A stretch of 16,519 nt of DNA from JAYGED01 sp046582565 (lineage in GTDB: Bacteria > Pseudomonadota > Alphaproteobacteria > JAAXGF01). Shown piece by piece: positions 8,250-15,070 of this stretch. Each line of letters begins with the position of its first letter. Position 1 is the stretch's first letter. Under the pieces are notes generated by a model that did no database searches, was not told the DNA's origin, and saw only the letters and a program-made list of their open reading frames with translations. The stretch spans positions 1-16,519 of the forward strand of contig JAYGED010000081.1 in assembly GCA_046582565.1 (NCBI GenBank), written 5' to 3'. The position numbers and the translations under genes were made by a program.

Positions 8250-9503
8250 TCAGTCGGCGCGCACCAGGGCGTGGCGCTTCTTGCCGGCGGACAGTTTGAT
8301 GACGCCGTCATCGGACATGTCGGCCAGGGTGATGAGATAGGTCTCATCGGTGATGGGCGTATCGTTGAGCCGTCCGCCGCCACCCTTGATGAGCCGCCGC
8401 GCCTCGCCGCCCGAGGCGCAAAGCTCGGCGCGATGGAGCAAGGTGAAGGCAGGAACGCCCGCCTCCAGCTCGGCTCTGGGCAGGCTGATCACCGGCAGCG
8501 CCTCGCCATGGGCGCCCTGCTCGAAGGTTGCTTGCGCCGTCTCGGCGGCGGTGCGCGCCGCGTCTTCGCCGTGGCACATGACCGTGGCTGCATGGGCAAG
8601 CAGCTTCTTGGCATCGTTGATCTCGGCGCCCTCCAGCGCCTCGGCGCGCTCGATTTCATCGAGCGGCAATTCGGTGAACAGACGCAGGAAGCGGCCAATG
8701 TCACCGTCGTCCGTATTGCGCCAGAACTGCCAGTAGTCGTAGGCCGACAGCATGTCTTCATTGAGCCACATGGCGCCCTGGGCGGTCTTGCCCATCTTGC
8801 CGCCCGAGGCGGTGGTGATCAGCGGCGTGGTCAGGCCGTATAGCTCGACGCCGGCGGCGCGCCGCCCGAGCTCGACCCCGTTGACGATATTGCCCCACTG
8901 ATCCGAGCCGCCCATCTGCAGCACACAATCTTGCCGCCGAGACAGCTCGAGGAAATCATAGGCCTGGAGGATCATATAGTTGAATTCGAGGAAGCTCAGG
9001 GTCTGCTCGCGATCCAGACGCAGCTTGACCGAATCCATGGCCAGCATACGGTTTATCGAGAAATGGGGGCCGTAATCGCGCAGGAAGGGGATATAGGCGA
9101 GATCGTCGAGCCAATCGGCATTGTTGACCATGATGGCGTCGGTCGGCCCGTCGCCGAAATCGAGATAGCGCGAGAACACCGCCTTGATGCCGGCCATGTT
9201 GCTGTTGATCACATCGTCGGACAGCAGGGGACGGGATTCATCGCGAAAAGACGGATCACCAATCCTGGTGGTGCCGCCGCCCATAAGCACGATGGGCTTG
9301 TGACCGGCCTTTTGCAGCCGGCGCAACAGCATGATCCCCACCAGAGAGCCCACATGCAGGCTGGGCGCCGTACAGTCGAAGCCGATATAGGCGGTGATGG
9401 GGCCTTTCGCGGCGCGGGCATCGAGCGCGTCGATATCGGTACATTGGTGCATATAGCCCCGCGCGGTAATCTCGCGCAGGAATTCGGATTTAAGTGTGGT
9501 CAT
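8250..9503 (-). CDS. tyrS: Tyrosyl-tRNA synthetase
   Basis: This class I synthetase charges tRNA-Tyr in the cytoplasm. The product has 417 residues, the normal length. The Rossmann fold carries YIGFDCTAPSLHVGSL at about 39-54, where HVGS stands for the HIGH motif. MGGSDQWGNIVNG at about 197-209 is the tyrosine-binding region. KMGKT at 236-240 is the KMSKS loop. An S4 RNA-binding domain is at about 350-412 (ASGGEARRLIKGGGGRLN). The ATG at 9503 gives the standard N-terminus. It is divergent from anmK with 76 bases between starts, an arrangement often seen in alphaproteobacteria. Downstream the nitrile hydratase genes follow on the same strand, which is not a usual tyrS partner. Confidence 0.97.
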   Translation of the reverse strand: MTTLKSEFLREITARGYMHQCTDIDALDARAAKGPITAYIGFDCTAPSLHVGSLVGIMLLRRLQKAGHKPIVLMGGGTTRIGDPSFRDESRPLLSDDVINSNMAGIKAVFSRYLDFGDGPTDAIMVNNADWLDDLAYIPFLRDYGPHFSINRMLAMDSVKLRLDREQTLSFLEFNYMILQAYDFLELSRRQDCVLQMGGSDQWGNIVNGVELGRRAAGVELYGLTTPLITTASGGKMGKTAQGAMWLNEDMLSAYDYWQFWRNTDDGDIGRFLRLFTELPLDEIERAEALEGAEINDAKKLLAHAATVMCHGEDAARTAAETAQATFEQGAHGEALPVISLPRAELEAGVPAFTLLHRAELCASGGEARRLIKGGGGRLNDTPITDETYLITLADMSDDGVIKLSAGKKRHALVRAD

Positions 9504-9579
9504 CTATTCCGCGTCATCTGGTGTGTCAGGCGATGGTGATTTAGCATACCAGCCTGCTTCCGTGGCGAAAGAATGAATT

Positions 9580-10662
9580 ATGTCCGACCTTCGGCTGGCG
9601 TTGGGATTGATGAGCGGCACCTCGCTCGACGGCATTGATGTGGCGCTGATCGAGAGTGATGGCGCCGCCCTGGTCAAGCGCGGGGGCTGGCTCACGGTCC
9701 CCTATGAAGAGGAGCTGCGCGCCGGCTTGCGCAATTGTCTCGGCGGGTCCGGCGACATTGACGGCGTAACAAACCGTATCACCCATGCCCATGGGGCCGC
9801 GGTCGCCGCCTTGCTCGCGGCCGAGGGCCTCGAGGCGAACGCGGTTCATGTGATCGGCTTTCACGGCCACACCATCGCCCACAGGCCCGAGGAGAGGATG
9901 ACCTGGCAGATCGGCGACGGCGCGTTGCTCAGCCAGCTTACCGGTATCAACGTGGTCTGCGATTTCCGAAGCAATGACGTGGCTGCCGGCGGTCAGGGCG
10001 CGCCGCTGGCGCCGCTCTACCATGCGGCCCTGGCCGAGGGTTTGGATCGGCCCCTGGCGGTGCTCAATCTCGGCGGCGTCGGCAATATCACCTGGCTGGG
10101 CGAGGATGGCGGCATTCTGGCTTTCGATACCGGACCGGGCAATGCCCTGCTCGACGACTGGATGCGCCGGCATCTAGATGTGGCGTACGACGCGGACGGC
10201 GCTCTGGGGCGCAGCGGCGTTGCCGACCGGGCTCTGGTCGAGCGGCTGCTCTGTGAGGATTATTTCGAGCGCAAACCGCCCAAATCTCTCGACCGCGATG
10301 ATTTCACCGCCGTGGTGGCTGATCTGTTTGACGCCGATCTTTCGGTCGCCGATGGCGCGGCAACCCTGACCGCCTTCACGGTCGGCGCGGTTGCCCGCGC
10401 GGTGGCACATCTGCCGGGCCGGCCGCAACGCTGGCTGGTGACCGGCGGCGGCCGCCATAACCCGACCATGATGGCCGGCCTCGCGGCGGCTCTATCGGTT
10501 CCTGTCGAGCCGGTCGAGTCTGTGGGTTGGAACGGCGATGCCATCGAGGCCCAGGCTTTTGCCTATCTCGCCCTGCGCAGCCTGGACGATTTGCCGCTTA
10601 CCCTGCCGACAACCACCGGCGCGCCGAGCCCGCTGACGGGCGGCGTTCTATATCGTTCTTAG
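9580..10662 (+). CDS. anmK: Anhydro-N-acetylmuramic acid kinase
   Basis: AnmK phosphorylates and opens 1,6-anhydro-N-acetylmuramic acid released from peptidoglycan, giving MurNAc-6-phosphate for recycling. The 360 residues match the family length. Visible motifs are LGLMSGTSLDGID (8-20, ATP phosphate binding), GFHGHTI (93-99), DFRSNDVAAGGQGAPL (128-143), NLGGVGNITWL (163-173) and FDTGPGN (182-188), where Asp183 matches the catalytic base. VTGGGRHNPTMM lies near the C-terminus. The ATG has only a loose purine-rich site before it (GAAAGAA). The gene diverges from tyrS and ends 13 bases before the convergent hydrolase gene. Confidence 0.96.
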   Translation: MSDLRLALGLMSGTSLDGIDVALIESDGAALVKRGGWLTVPYEEELRAGLRNCLGGSGDIDGVTNRITHAHGAAVAALLAAEGLEANAVHVIGFHGHTIAHRPEERMTWQIGDGALLSQLTGINVVCDFRSNDVAAGGQGAPLAPLYHAALAEGLDRPLAVLNLGGVGNITWLGEDGGILAFDTGPGNALLDDWMRRHLDVAYDADGALGRSGVADRALVERLLCEDYFERKPPKSLDRDDFTAVVADLFDADLSVADGAATLTAFTVGAVARAVAHLPGRPQRWLVTGGGRHNPTMMAGLAAALSVPVEPVESVGWNGDAIEAQAFAYLALRSLDDLPLTLPTTTGAPSPLTGGVLYRS

Positions 10663-10675
10663 GAAGGCGGTGAGC

Positions 10676-11329
10676 CTAGGAGGACGGTGCTTCACCGAGA
10701 CGTTTGGTGAGGTAGTCCTCCACGTGGCCCGTCAGGTTGTCGATGTGATCGTTGAGAATATGATTGGCGCCTTCGATGACATTATAATCGACGGTGATCC
10801 GTTTCTGCAGGGAGAGCTTGGTGACCAGCTGGTCGACGGAAGGCTCAGGCACCAGTTCGTCGGCGCCGCCCTGAACGATCAGGCCCGATGACGGGCAGGG
10901 CGCGAGAAAAGTGAAGTCGTAGAGATTGGCGGGCGGGGCGACGGAGATGAAACCATCGACCTCGGGCCGGCGCATGAGTAGTTGCATGCCGATCCAGGCG
11001 CCGAACGAGAAGCCGCCGATCCAACAGTTACTCGCCTTGGCGTTGAAGCTCTGTAGCCAGTCGAGCGATGACGCGGCGTCTCTCAGCTCGCCTTGGCCGT
11101 TGTCGAAGCTGCCCTGGCTGCGGCCGACCCCGCGGAAATTGATGCGCAGCACCGAAAATCCGTAACGCACGAAAGTGTGGAACAGGGTGTAGACCACCTT
11201 GTTGTTCATGGTCCCGCCGTGTTCGGGGTGGGGGTGGAGGATTATCGCAATCGGGGCGTTTTCCACGGTGCCATGACGATAGCGGCCCTCGATGCGACCC
11301 TCTGGTCCGTTGATGATAATTTCAGGCAT
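10676..11329 (-). CDS. Alpha/beta hydrolase, COG2945-like
   Basis: A 217-residue single-domain alpha/beta hydrolase. HPHPEHGGTMNNKVV (32-46) is the characteristic N-terminal motif of the COG2945-like group. The catalytic triad appears complete: Ser108 in GFSFG (106-110), Asp157 in GGADELVP and His190 in GANHIL. No signal peptide is seen, so it should be cytoplasmic. The substrate is unknown. From memory, relatives often sit beside iron-sulfur or cysteine desulfurase genes in alphaproteobacteria, and here it is divergent from the cysteine/sulfur cluster, sharing a promoter region of about 240 bases. It converges on anmK. Confidence 0.88.
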   Translation of the reverse strand: MPEIIINGPEGRIEGRYRHGTVENAPIAIILHPHPEHGGTMNNKVVYTLFHTFVRYGFSVLRINFRGVGRSQGSFDNGQGELRDAASSLDWLQSFNAKASNCWIGGFSFGAWIGMQLLMRRPEVDGFISVAPPANLYDFTFLAPCPSSGLIVQGGADELVPEPSVDQLVTKLSLQKRITVDYNVIEGANHILNDHIDNLTGHVEDYLTKRLGEAPSS

Positions 11330-11370
11330 GGAGACGTCCAGGCCGATGGCAAATGCGCGTATGTTTGAAA

Positions 11371-11399
11371 TTCATAAAAAGATGCAACTTGCGTAATAT
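11371..11399 (+). promoter_or_regulatory. Possible promoter of the cysE-desulfurase cluster
   Basis: TTCATA (11371-11376) and TAATAT (11394-11399) are separated by 17 bases, an acceptable sigma-70 layout with a good -10 and a weak -35. The stretch is AT-rich against a GC-rich background, between the divergent hydrolase gene and the sulfur cluster. Transcripts would carry a leader of about 170 bases before the cysE ATG. I see no clear IscR-type operator. Confidence 0.35.
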
Positions 11400-11483
11400 G
11401 GGCTATGCACGTCGAAGAACTTGACCGCGATGATCGAGATTGACCAGGATAGACGTGCTTGAACCGGAGGGGCGGGTATCTAT

Positions 11484-11576
11484 ATGACCTTCAAGGCCCG
11501 ACCGCGACAGCGCTTCGTTACGCGCGCAGTGAGGCCCGGGCCAGAAGCGCGCCATACTATCCGCCGGAAGTCATGA
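11484..11576 (+). other. Possible 30-residue basic leader ORF upstream of cysE
   Basis: ATG 11484-11486 opens a frame of 30 codons ending in TGA 11574-11576. Eight residues are arginine (for example RPRQRF and HTIRRKS). The stop overlaps the first of the two adjacent ATGs of the cysE frame (ATGA), the layout of translational coupling. The purine-rich GGAGG at 11466-11470 is rather far from the ATG (13 bases). I recognise no family. An alternative is that the cysE frame begins further up at TTG 11459, in which case this ORF is a shadow, or that the whole stretch is untranslated leader. Confidence 0.22.
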
Positions 11577-12301
11577 TGTTCAAGAGGATAAGGGACGAAA
11601 TCGGTGTTGTTTTCGAGCGCGACCCCGCCGTGCGGTCGCGACTCGAGGTTATTCTTTGCTATCCGGGCTTCCATGCGCTGCTGTTTTATCACCTGAGCCA
11701 TTGGGCCTGGGGCCGCGACTTCAAGCTTTTAGGGCGCTTCATCTCCTATCTCGGACGCATTCTTACCGGCATCGAAATTCATCCCGGCGCCATTATCGGC
11801 CAGGGCCTGTTCATCGATCACGGCATGGGGGTGGTGATCGGCGAGACTGCCGAAATCGGCGATAATGTCACCCTCTATCACGGGGTAACCCTGGGCGGCA
11901 TCGCGCCGTCGGTCGATTCCCAGTCCCAGGTCAATCAGAAGCGACACCCGACCCTGGACGACGACGTGATCGTCGGTTCGGGCGCCCAGGTGCTGGGGCC
12001 GATCACCGTTGCCAAGGGCGCCCGCGTCGGCGCCAATGCGGTGGTGGTGAAGAACGTGCCCGCCGGTCATACGGTCGCCGGCATTCCGGCGCGCACCATC
12101 GGCGGTCACGACGCCTCCAAGCCGGCGCCGTTTGCCCCTTATGGCGCGCCGTCGGCCACTATGCTGGACCCGACGAGCCGCGCCATTGATGGCCTGCTCG
12201 ATCAGATGGATGAGCTGTCGTCCCGTATCCAGGAAATGGAGGCCGAACAGCGCCGCAGGAACACCGGCCAGGACGCTCACAAAGACGACGACAGTTCTTG
12301 A
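11576..12301 (+). CDS. cysE: Serine O-acetyltransferase (EpsC type)
   Basis: CysE acetylates L-serine with acetyl-CoA to O-acetylserine, the direct precursor of cysteine. With ATG 11576 it has 241 residues beginning MFKRIRDEIG, as in short EpsC-type enzymes; GGAAG lies five bases upstream. ATG 11573 would add one Met, and the frame is open up to TTG 11459. A helical N-terminus (LEVILCYPGFHALLFYHLSHW) precedes the left-handed beta-helix. IEIHPGA (66-72), FIDHGMGVVIGETAEIGDN (79-97) and YHGVTLGG (101-108) carry the catalytic histidines and hexapeptide repeats. VPAGHTVAGIPAR (161-173) closes the core. A tail of about 60 residues follows, with a likely short coiled coil (IDGLLDQMDELSSRIQEMEA), longer than in many homologues. 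Its stop shares a base with the next ATG. Confidence 0.93.
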   Translation: MFKRIRDEIGVVFERDPAVRSRLEVILCYPGFHALLFYHLSHWAWGRDFKLLGRFISYLGRILTGIEIHPGAIIGQGLFIDHGMGVVIGETAEIGDNVTLYHGVTLGGIAPSVDSQSQVNQKRHPTLDDDVIVGSGAQVLGPITVAKGARVGANAVVVKNVPAGHTVAGIPARTIGGHDASKPAPFAPYGAPSATMLDPTSRAIDGLLDQMDELSSRIQEMEAEQRRRNTGQDAHKDDDSS

Positions 12302-13413
12302 TGGACTGTTACCTCGATTACAACGCCGAGGCGCCGATCAAGCCCGCCGTCTGTGACGCCATGCGCGACGCCATGGCCCAGGTTGGAAACCCGTCTTCGG
12401 TGCACGGCTATGGCCGCCAGGCGCGCCGGGCGGTAGAGCGGGCCCGTGAGCAGGTGGCCGCCCTGACGGCCGCACAGCCCGGTGATGTGATCTTTACCTC
12501 GAGCGGCACCGAAGCCAACAATCTGGCGCTCAAGGGCACCGGGCGAGGCCGCCTTCTGATCTCGGCGATTGAGCATGATTCTGTACTCGGCTCCGCGACC
12601 GATGCCTCGATCCTGCCGGTTGACGGCGATGGCCTTGTTAACCTTGCCGCCCTTGAGGCTGCCCTCGCCGAGGACCAGACGCCGGCCCTGGTCTCTTTGA
12701 TGCTGGCCAATAACGAGACCGGAGTGATCCAACCGATCGCCGAGGCTGCCCGAATCGCCCATGCCCATGGCGCGCTGCTCCATTGCGACGCGGTTCAGGC
12801 GCCCGGGCGCTTGAGCATCGACCGGGCGCAGTTGGGCGCCGATCTGTTGAGCCTGTCGGCCCATAAAATGGGCGGGCCCCAGGGGATCGGCGCCTTGATC
12901 CTGGGGGACGGCGTGGAAATCGAGGCGCAGCTCGCCGGTGGCCGTCAGGAAACCGGCCGCCGGGCGGGCAGCGAGAACATGTCCGGCATCGTCGGTTTCG
13001 GGGTTGCGGCCGAGTTGGCGGAAGATGACCTCGCCGATGTTGCGCGTATCGCTAGCTTGCGGGATCGAATCGAGGCGGAAATCAGCGCCCTCGGCGGCGG
13101 CCTCATCGGCAATCGCGTCCCCCGGCTGTGCAATACCGCCTGTATCGCCATGCCGACAATGCCCAGCGAGACCCAGGTCATGGGGTTCGATCTGGCCGGC
13201 GTGGCGGTGAGCGCCGGCTCGGCCTGTTCATCGGGCAAGGTCGGCCCTTCACATGTTCTTAAGGCCATGGATATAGATAGAGGCTTGGCCTCGCGGGCAG
13301 TCCGTATTAGCCTCGGATGGCGCACGTCAGTGGGAGATGTCGTGCGAGTGATCGATGTCTGGACCGATCTTCGCTCCCAGGGATGTGGAGGATCGGCAGG
13401 ACATGAGGTATAA
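12301..13413 (+). CDS. Cysteine desulfurase, NifS-like
   Basis: This PLP enzyme takes sulfur from cysteine as a persulfide, leaving alanine. The 370 residues show a full catalytic set: SSGTEANN (67-74), His92 in IEHDSV, Asp163 and Gln166 in HCDAVQA, the PLP lysine Lys189 in SLSAHKMGGPQG, and the persulfide Cys309 in SAGSACSSG. The usual DYNATTP near the N-terminus reads DYNAEAP. It is clearly a different paralogue from the next gene: shorter, with a compact loop before His92. The ATG shares one base with the cysE stop (TGATG) and has no ribosome binding site of its own, so it is probably translated by coupling. Cysteine made through CysE would feed this enzyme, by inference. The sulfur acceptor is unknown. 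Confidence 0.93.
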   Translation: MDCYLDYNAEAPIKPAVCDAMRDAMAQVGNPSSVHGYGRQARRAVERAREQVAALTAAQPGDVIFTSSGTEANNLALKGTGRGRLLISAIEHDSVLGSATDASILPVDGDGLVNLAALEAALAEDQTPALVSLMLANNETGVIQPIAEAARIAHAHGALLHCDAVQAPGRLSIDRAQLGADLLSLSAHKMGGPQGIGALILGDGVEIEAQLAGGRQETGRRAGSENMSGIVGFGVAAELAEDDLADVARIASLRDRIEAEISALGGGLIGNRVPRLCNTACIAMPTMPSETQVMGFDLAGVAVSAGSACSSGKVGPSHVLKAMDIDRGLASRAVRISLGWRTSVGDVVRVIDVWTDLRSQGCGGSAGHEV

Positions 13414-13420
13414 TTAGATC

Positions 13421-14620
13421 ATGAGTTTGACCGTATTAAGACAAGCAAGCGCTAATATAAAGCTTCCCATCTATCTCGATTATCAGGCGACGACGCCGCT
13501 CGATCCGCGCGCCCTTGAAGCGATGATGCCGTATTTAACCGAGCATTTCGGCAATCCCCATTCAAGCACCCATGTATTTGGATCGACCTCCGCCGACGCC
13601 GTGGAGCGCGCCCGCGAGCAAGTTGCCTCGCTGATCGGCGCCGATCCGCGCGAAATCATCTTTACCTCGGGCGCCACGGAAGCCAACAATCTGGCGCTCA
13701 AGGGCGTGGCGGCGTTCGAATACGAACATCACAAGGGCCGCCGCAACCGCGTCATCACCGTGGTCACCGAACATAAATGCGTCATCGAGACCTGCAAGCA
13801 TCTCGGGCGCGACGGCCTTGAAATCGTCACCCTGCCGGTGAATGACCGCGGCTTCGTCGATCTTGGCGAGCTGGCGGATGTGATGAACGATGAGACGCTG
13901 CTGGTCTCGGTCATGGGAGTCAATAACGAGACCGGCGTGATCCAGCCGCTGGCTGAAATCGGTGCTCTATGCCGGGAGTACGGCGCCCATCTGCATAGCG
14001 ATTGCGCCCAGGCAGTCGGCAAAATTCCGCTTGATGTCAACGCCATGAATATCGATTTGATGAGCATATCAAGCCATAAAGTCTACGGCCCCAAGGGTGT
14101 CGGCGCACTCTATATGCGCCGCCGCCCGCGCGTCCGCCTGCTTCCGATGACCGACGGCGGCGGTCAGGAGCGCGGTATGCGCTCAGGCACCGTGCCGACG
14201 CCGAGCTGTGTCGGTTTCGGCGAGGCCTGCGCCATCGCCGAGGCCGAGATGGAAAGCGATAATGAGCGTCTCGCAGCACTGCGCGACCGTCTGCTCGAAG
14301 GCATCACCGCGAGCGTCGAGGGGGTCAGCCTGAACGGCGACCGGACACGGCGGATCCCGGGAAATCTCAACCTCAGCTTCACCGAAGTCGGCGGCGAGCA
14401 GCTTGTCGAGGCGCTGAGCGATCTCGCCGTATCGACAGGCTCGGCCTGTAATTCGGCCTCGGTTGAGCCGTCCTACGTGTTGATGGCTATGGGCATGGGG
14501 AGCGAGAGGGCCGATGCCTCGATCCGCTTCGGCATCGGCCGTTTCACCACCGAGGCCGAAATCGACTACGCCATCCAGACGGTGGCTGAACAGCTTTCCC
14601 GCCTGCGCGGCGAAAAATAA
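13421..14620 (+). CDS. iscS: Cysteine desulfurase, IscS-like, lacking the C-terminal docking tail
   Basis: The product has 399 residues. The catalytic features are those of IscS: YLDYQATTPLDPRA (18-31), TSGATEANN (82-90), His118 in TEHKC, Lys220 in SISSHKVYGPKG for PLP, and Cys343 in GSACNSASVEPSYVL on the mobile loop. Typical IscS proteins continue past the last helix with a SPLWEM-type tail that contacts the scaffold IscU. Here the protein ends LSRLRGEK and stops with TAA; neighbouring sequence shows no frameshifted tail. An N-terminal extension of about 15 residues precedes the family core. It begins seven bases after the previous stop, with GAGG about 13 bases upstream. No scaffold gene follows, so sulfur may go to other acceptors such as MnmA downstream; this is inference. 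Confidence 0.93.
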   Translation: MSLTVLRQASANIKLPIYLDYQATTPLDPRALEAMMPYLTEHFGNPHSSTHVFGSTSADAVERAREQVASLIGADPREIIFTSGATEANNLALKGVAAFEYEHHKGRRNRVITVVTEHKCVIETCKHLGRDGLEIVTLPVNDRGFVDLGELADVMNDETLLVSVMGVNNETGVIQPLAEIGALCREYGAHLHSDCAQAVGKIPLDVNAMNIDLMSISSHKVYGPKGVGALYMRRRPRVRLLPMTDGGGQERGMRSGTVPTPSCVGFGEACAIAEAEMESDNERLAALRDRLLEGITASVEGVSLNGDRTRRIPGNLNLSFTEVGGEQLVEALSDLAVSTGSACNSASVEPSYVLMAMGMGSERADASIRFGIGRFTTEAEIDYAIQTVAEQLSRLRGEK

Positions 14621-14734
14621 TTTTATTTTTATTTGCTGAAGCCTCTGCAACTCGCCCGACAATGCTCTATATGATGCCAGGATTTCTATGATTTAGTTGC
14701 TTCGGCGCGGCGCGCGCCTGTGGAACGCCTTGTT
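14621..14734 (+). other. 114-base gap between iscS and the ferredoxin gene
   Basis: The gap starts with an AT-rich run (ATTTTATTTTTATTTG) right after the iscS stop, not preceded by a GC-rich stem, so it is not a convincing intrinsic terminator. TATATG at 14668-14673 could be a -10 box, but I find only a poor -35 (CTGCAA, 17 bases before). It may hold an internal promoter for the ferredoxin-mnmA pair. No scaffold gene or small ORF with a ribosome binding site is seen. Confidence 0.35.
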
Positions 14735-15070
14735 ATGCCCAAAATGACCTTCATCCATCCCAATGGAAACCGCCTTGAAGTCGAGGCCGCCCTGGGTCTG
14801 TCGATCCTCGAAGTGGCGCGCGAGCATGATATCAATATCGAAGGCGCCTGCGAGGGTTCGCTCGCCTGCGCCACCTGTCATGTGATCGTCAATGCGGATC
14901 AGTTCGATCTGCTGCCGGAGATTACCGAAGATGAGGAGGACATGCTCGACCTCGCCTTCGATCTGACCAAGACCTCGCGGCTCGGCTGTCAAATCCGCAT
15001 CACCGAGGCCCTCGACGGGCTTTGCGTGACCCTGCCGGCCGAAGTCCCAAGCCTGATGGCCGACTCGTGA
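14735..15070 (+). CDS. fdx: [2Fe-2S] ferredoxin, adrenodoxin type
   Basis: A small electron carrier of the type that serves iron-sulfur cluster assembly. It has 111 residues from ATG 14735 (MPKMTFIHPNGNR). An upstream GTG at 14720 would add five residues but does not fit the family start. Four cluster ligands are in the expected spacing: Cys39, Cys45 and Cys48 in GACEGSLACATCHV, and Cys85 in SRLGCQI. Acidic EITEDEEDMLD (62-72) matches the partner-binding helix of adrenodoxin-like ferredoxins. In isc operons such a ferredoxin supplies electrons to IscS/IscU. Here only the desulfurases are nearby. Its stop overlaps the mnmA start by four bases (GTGA), so the two are co-translated. Confidence 0.94.
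   Translation: MPKMTFIHPNGNRLEVEAALGLSILEVAREHDINIEGACEGSLACATCHVIVNADQFDLLPEITEDEEDMLDLAFDLTKTSRLGCQIRITEALDGLCVTLPAEVPSLMADS

Noticed and set aside
13410..13415. TATAAT just before iscS as a promoter -10 box
   Set aside because: It overlaps the stop codon of the upstream desulfurase and has no plausible -35 at 16-18 bases. Chance is the simpler explanation.
14600..14636. AT-rich run after iscS as an intrinsic terminator
   Set aside because: There is a T-rich stretch but no GC-rich stem before it, and the ferredoxin and mnmA genes follow on the same strand.
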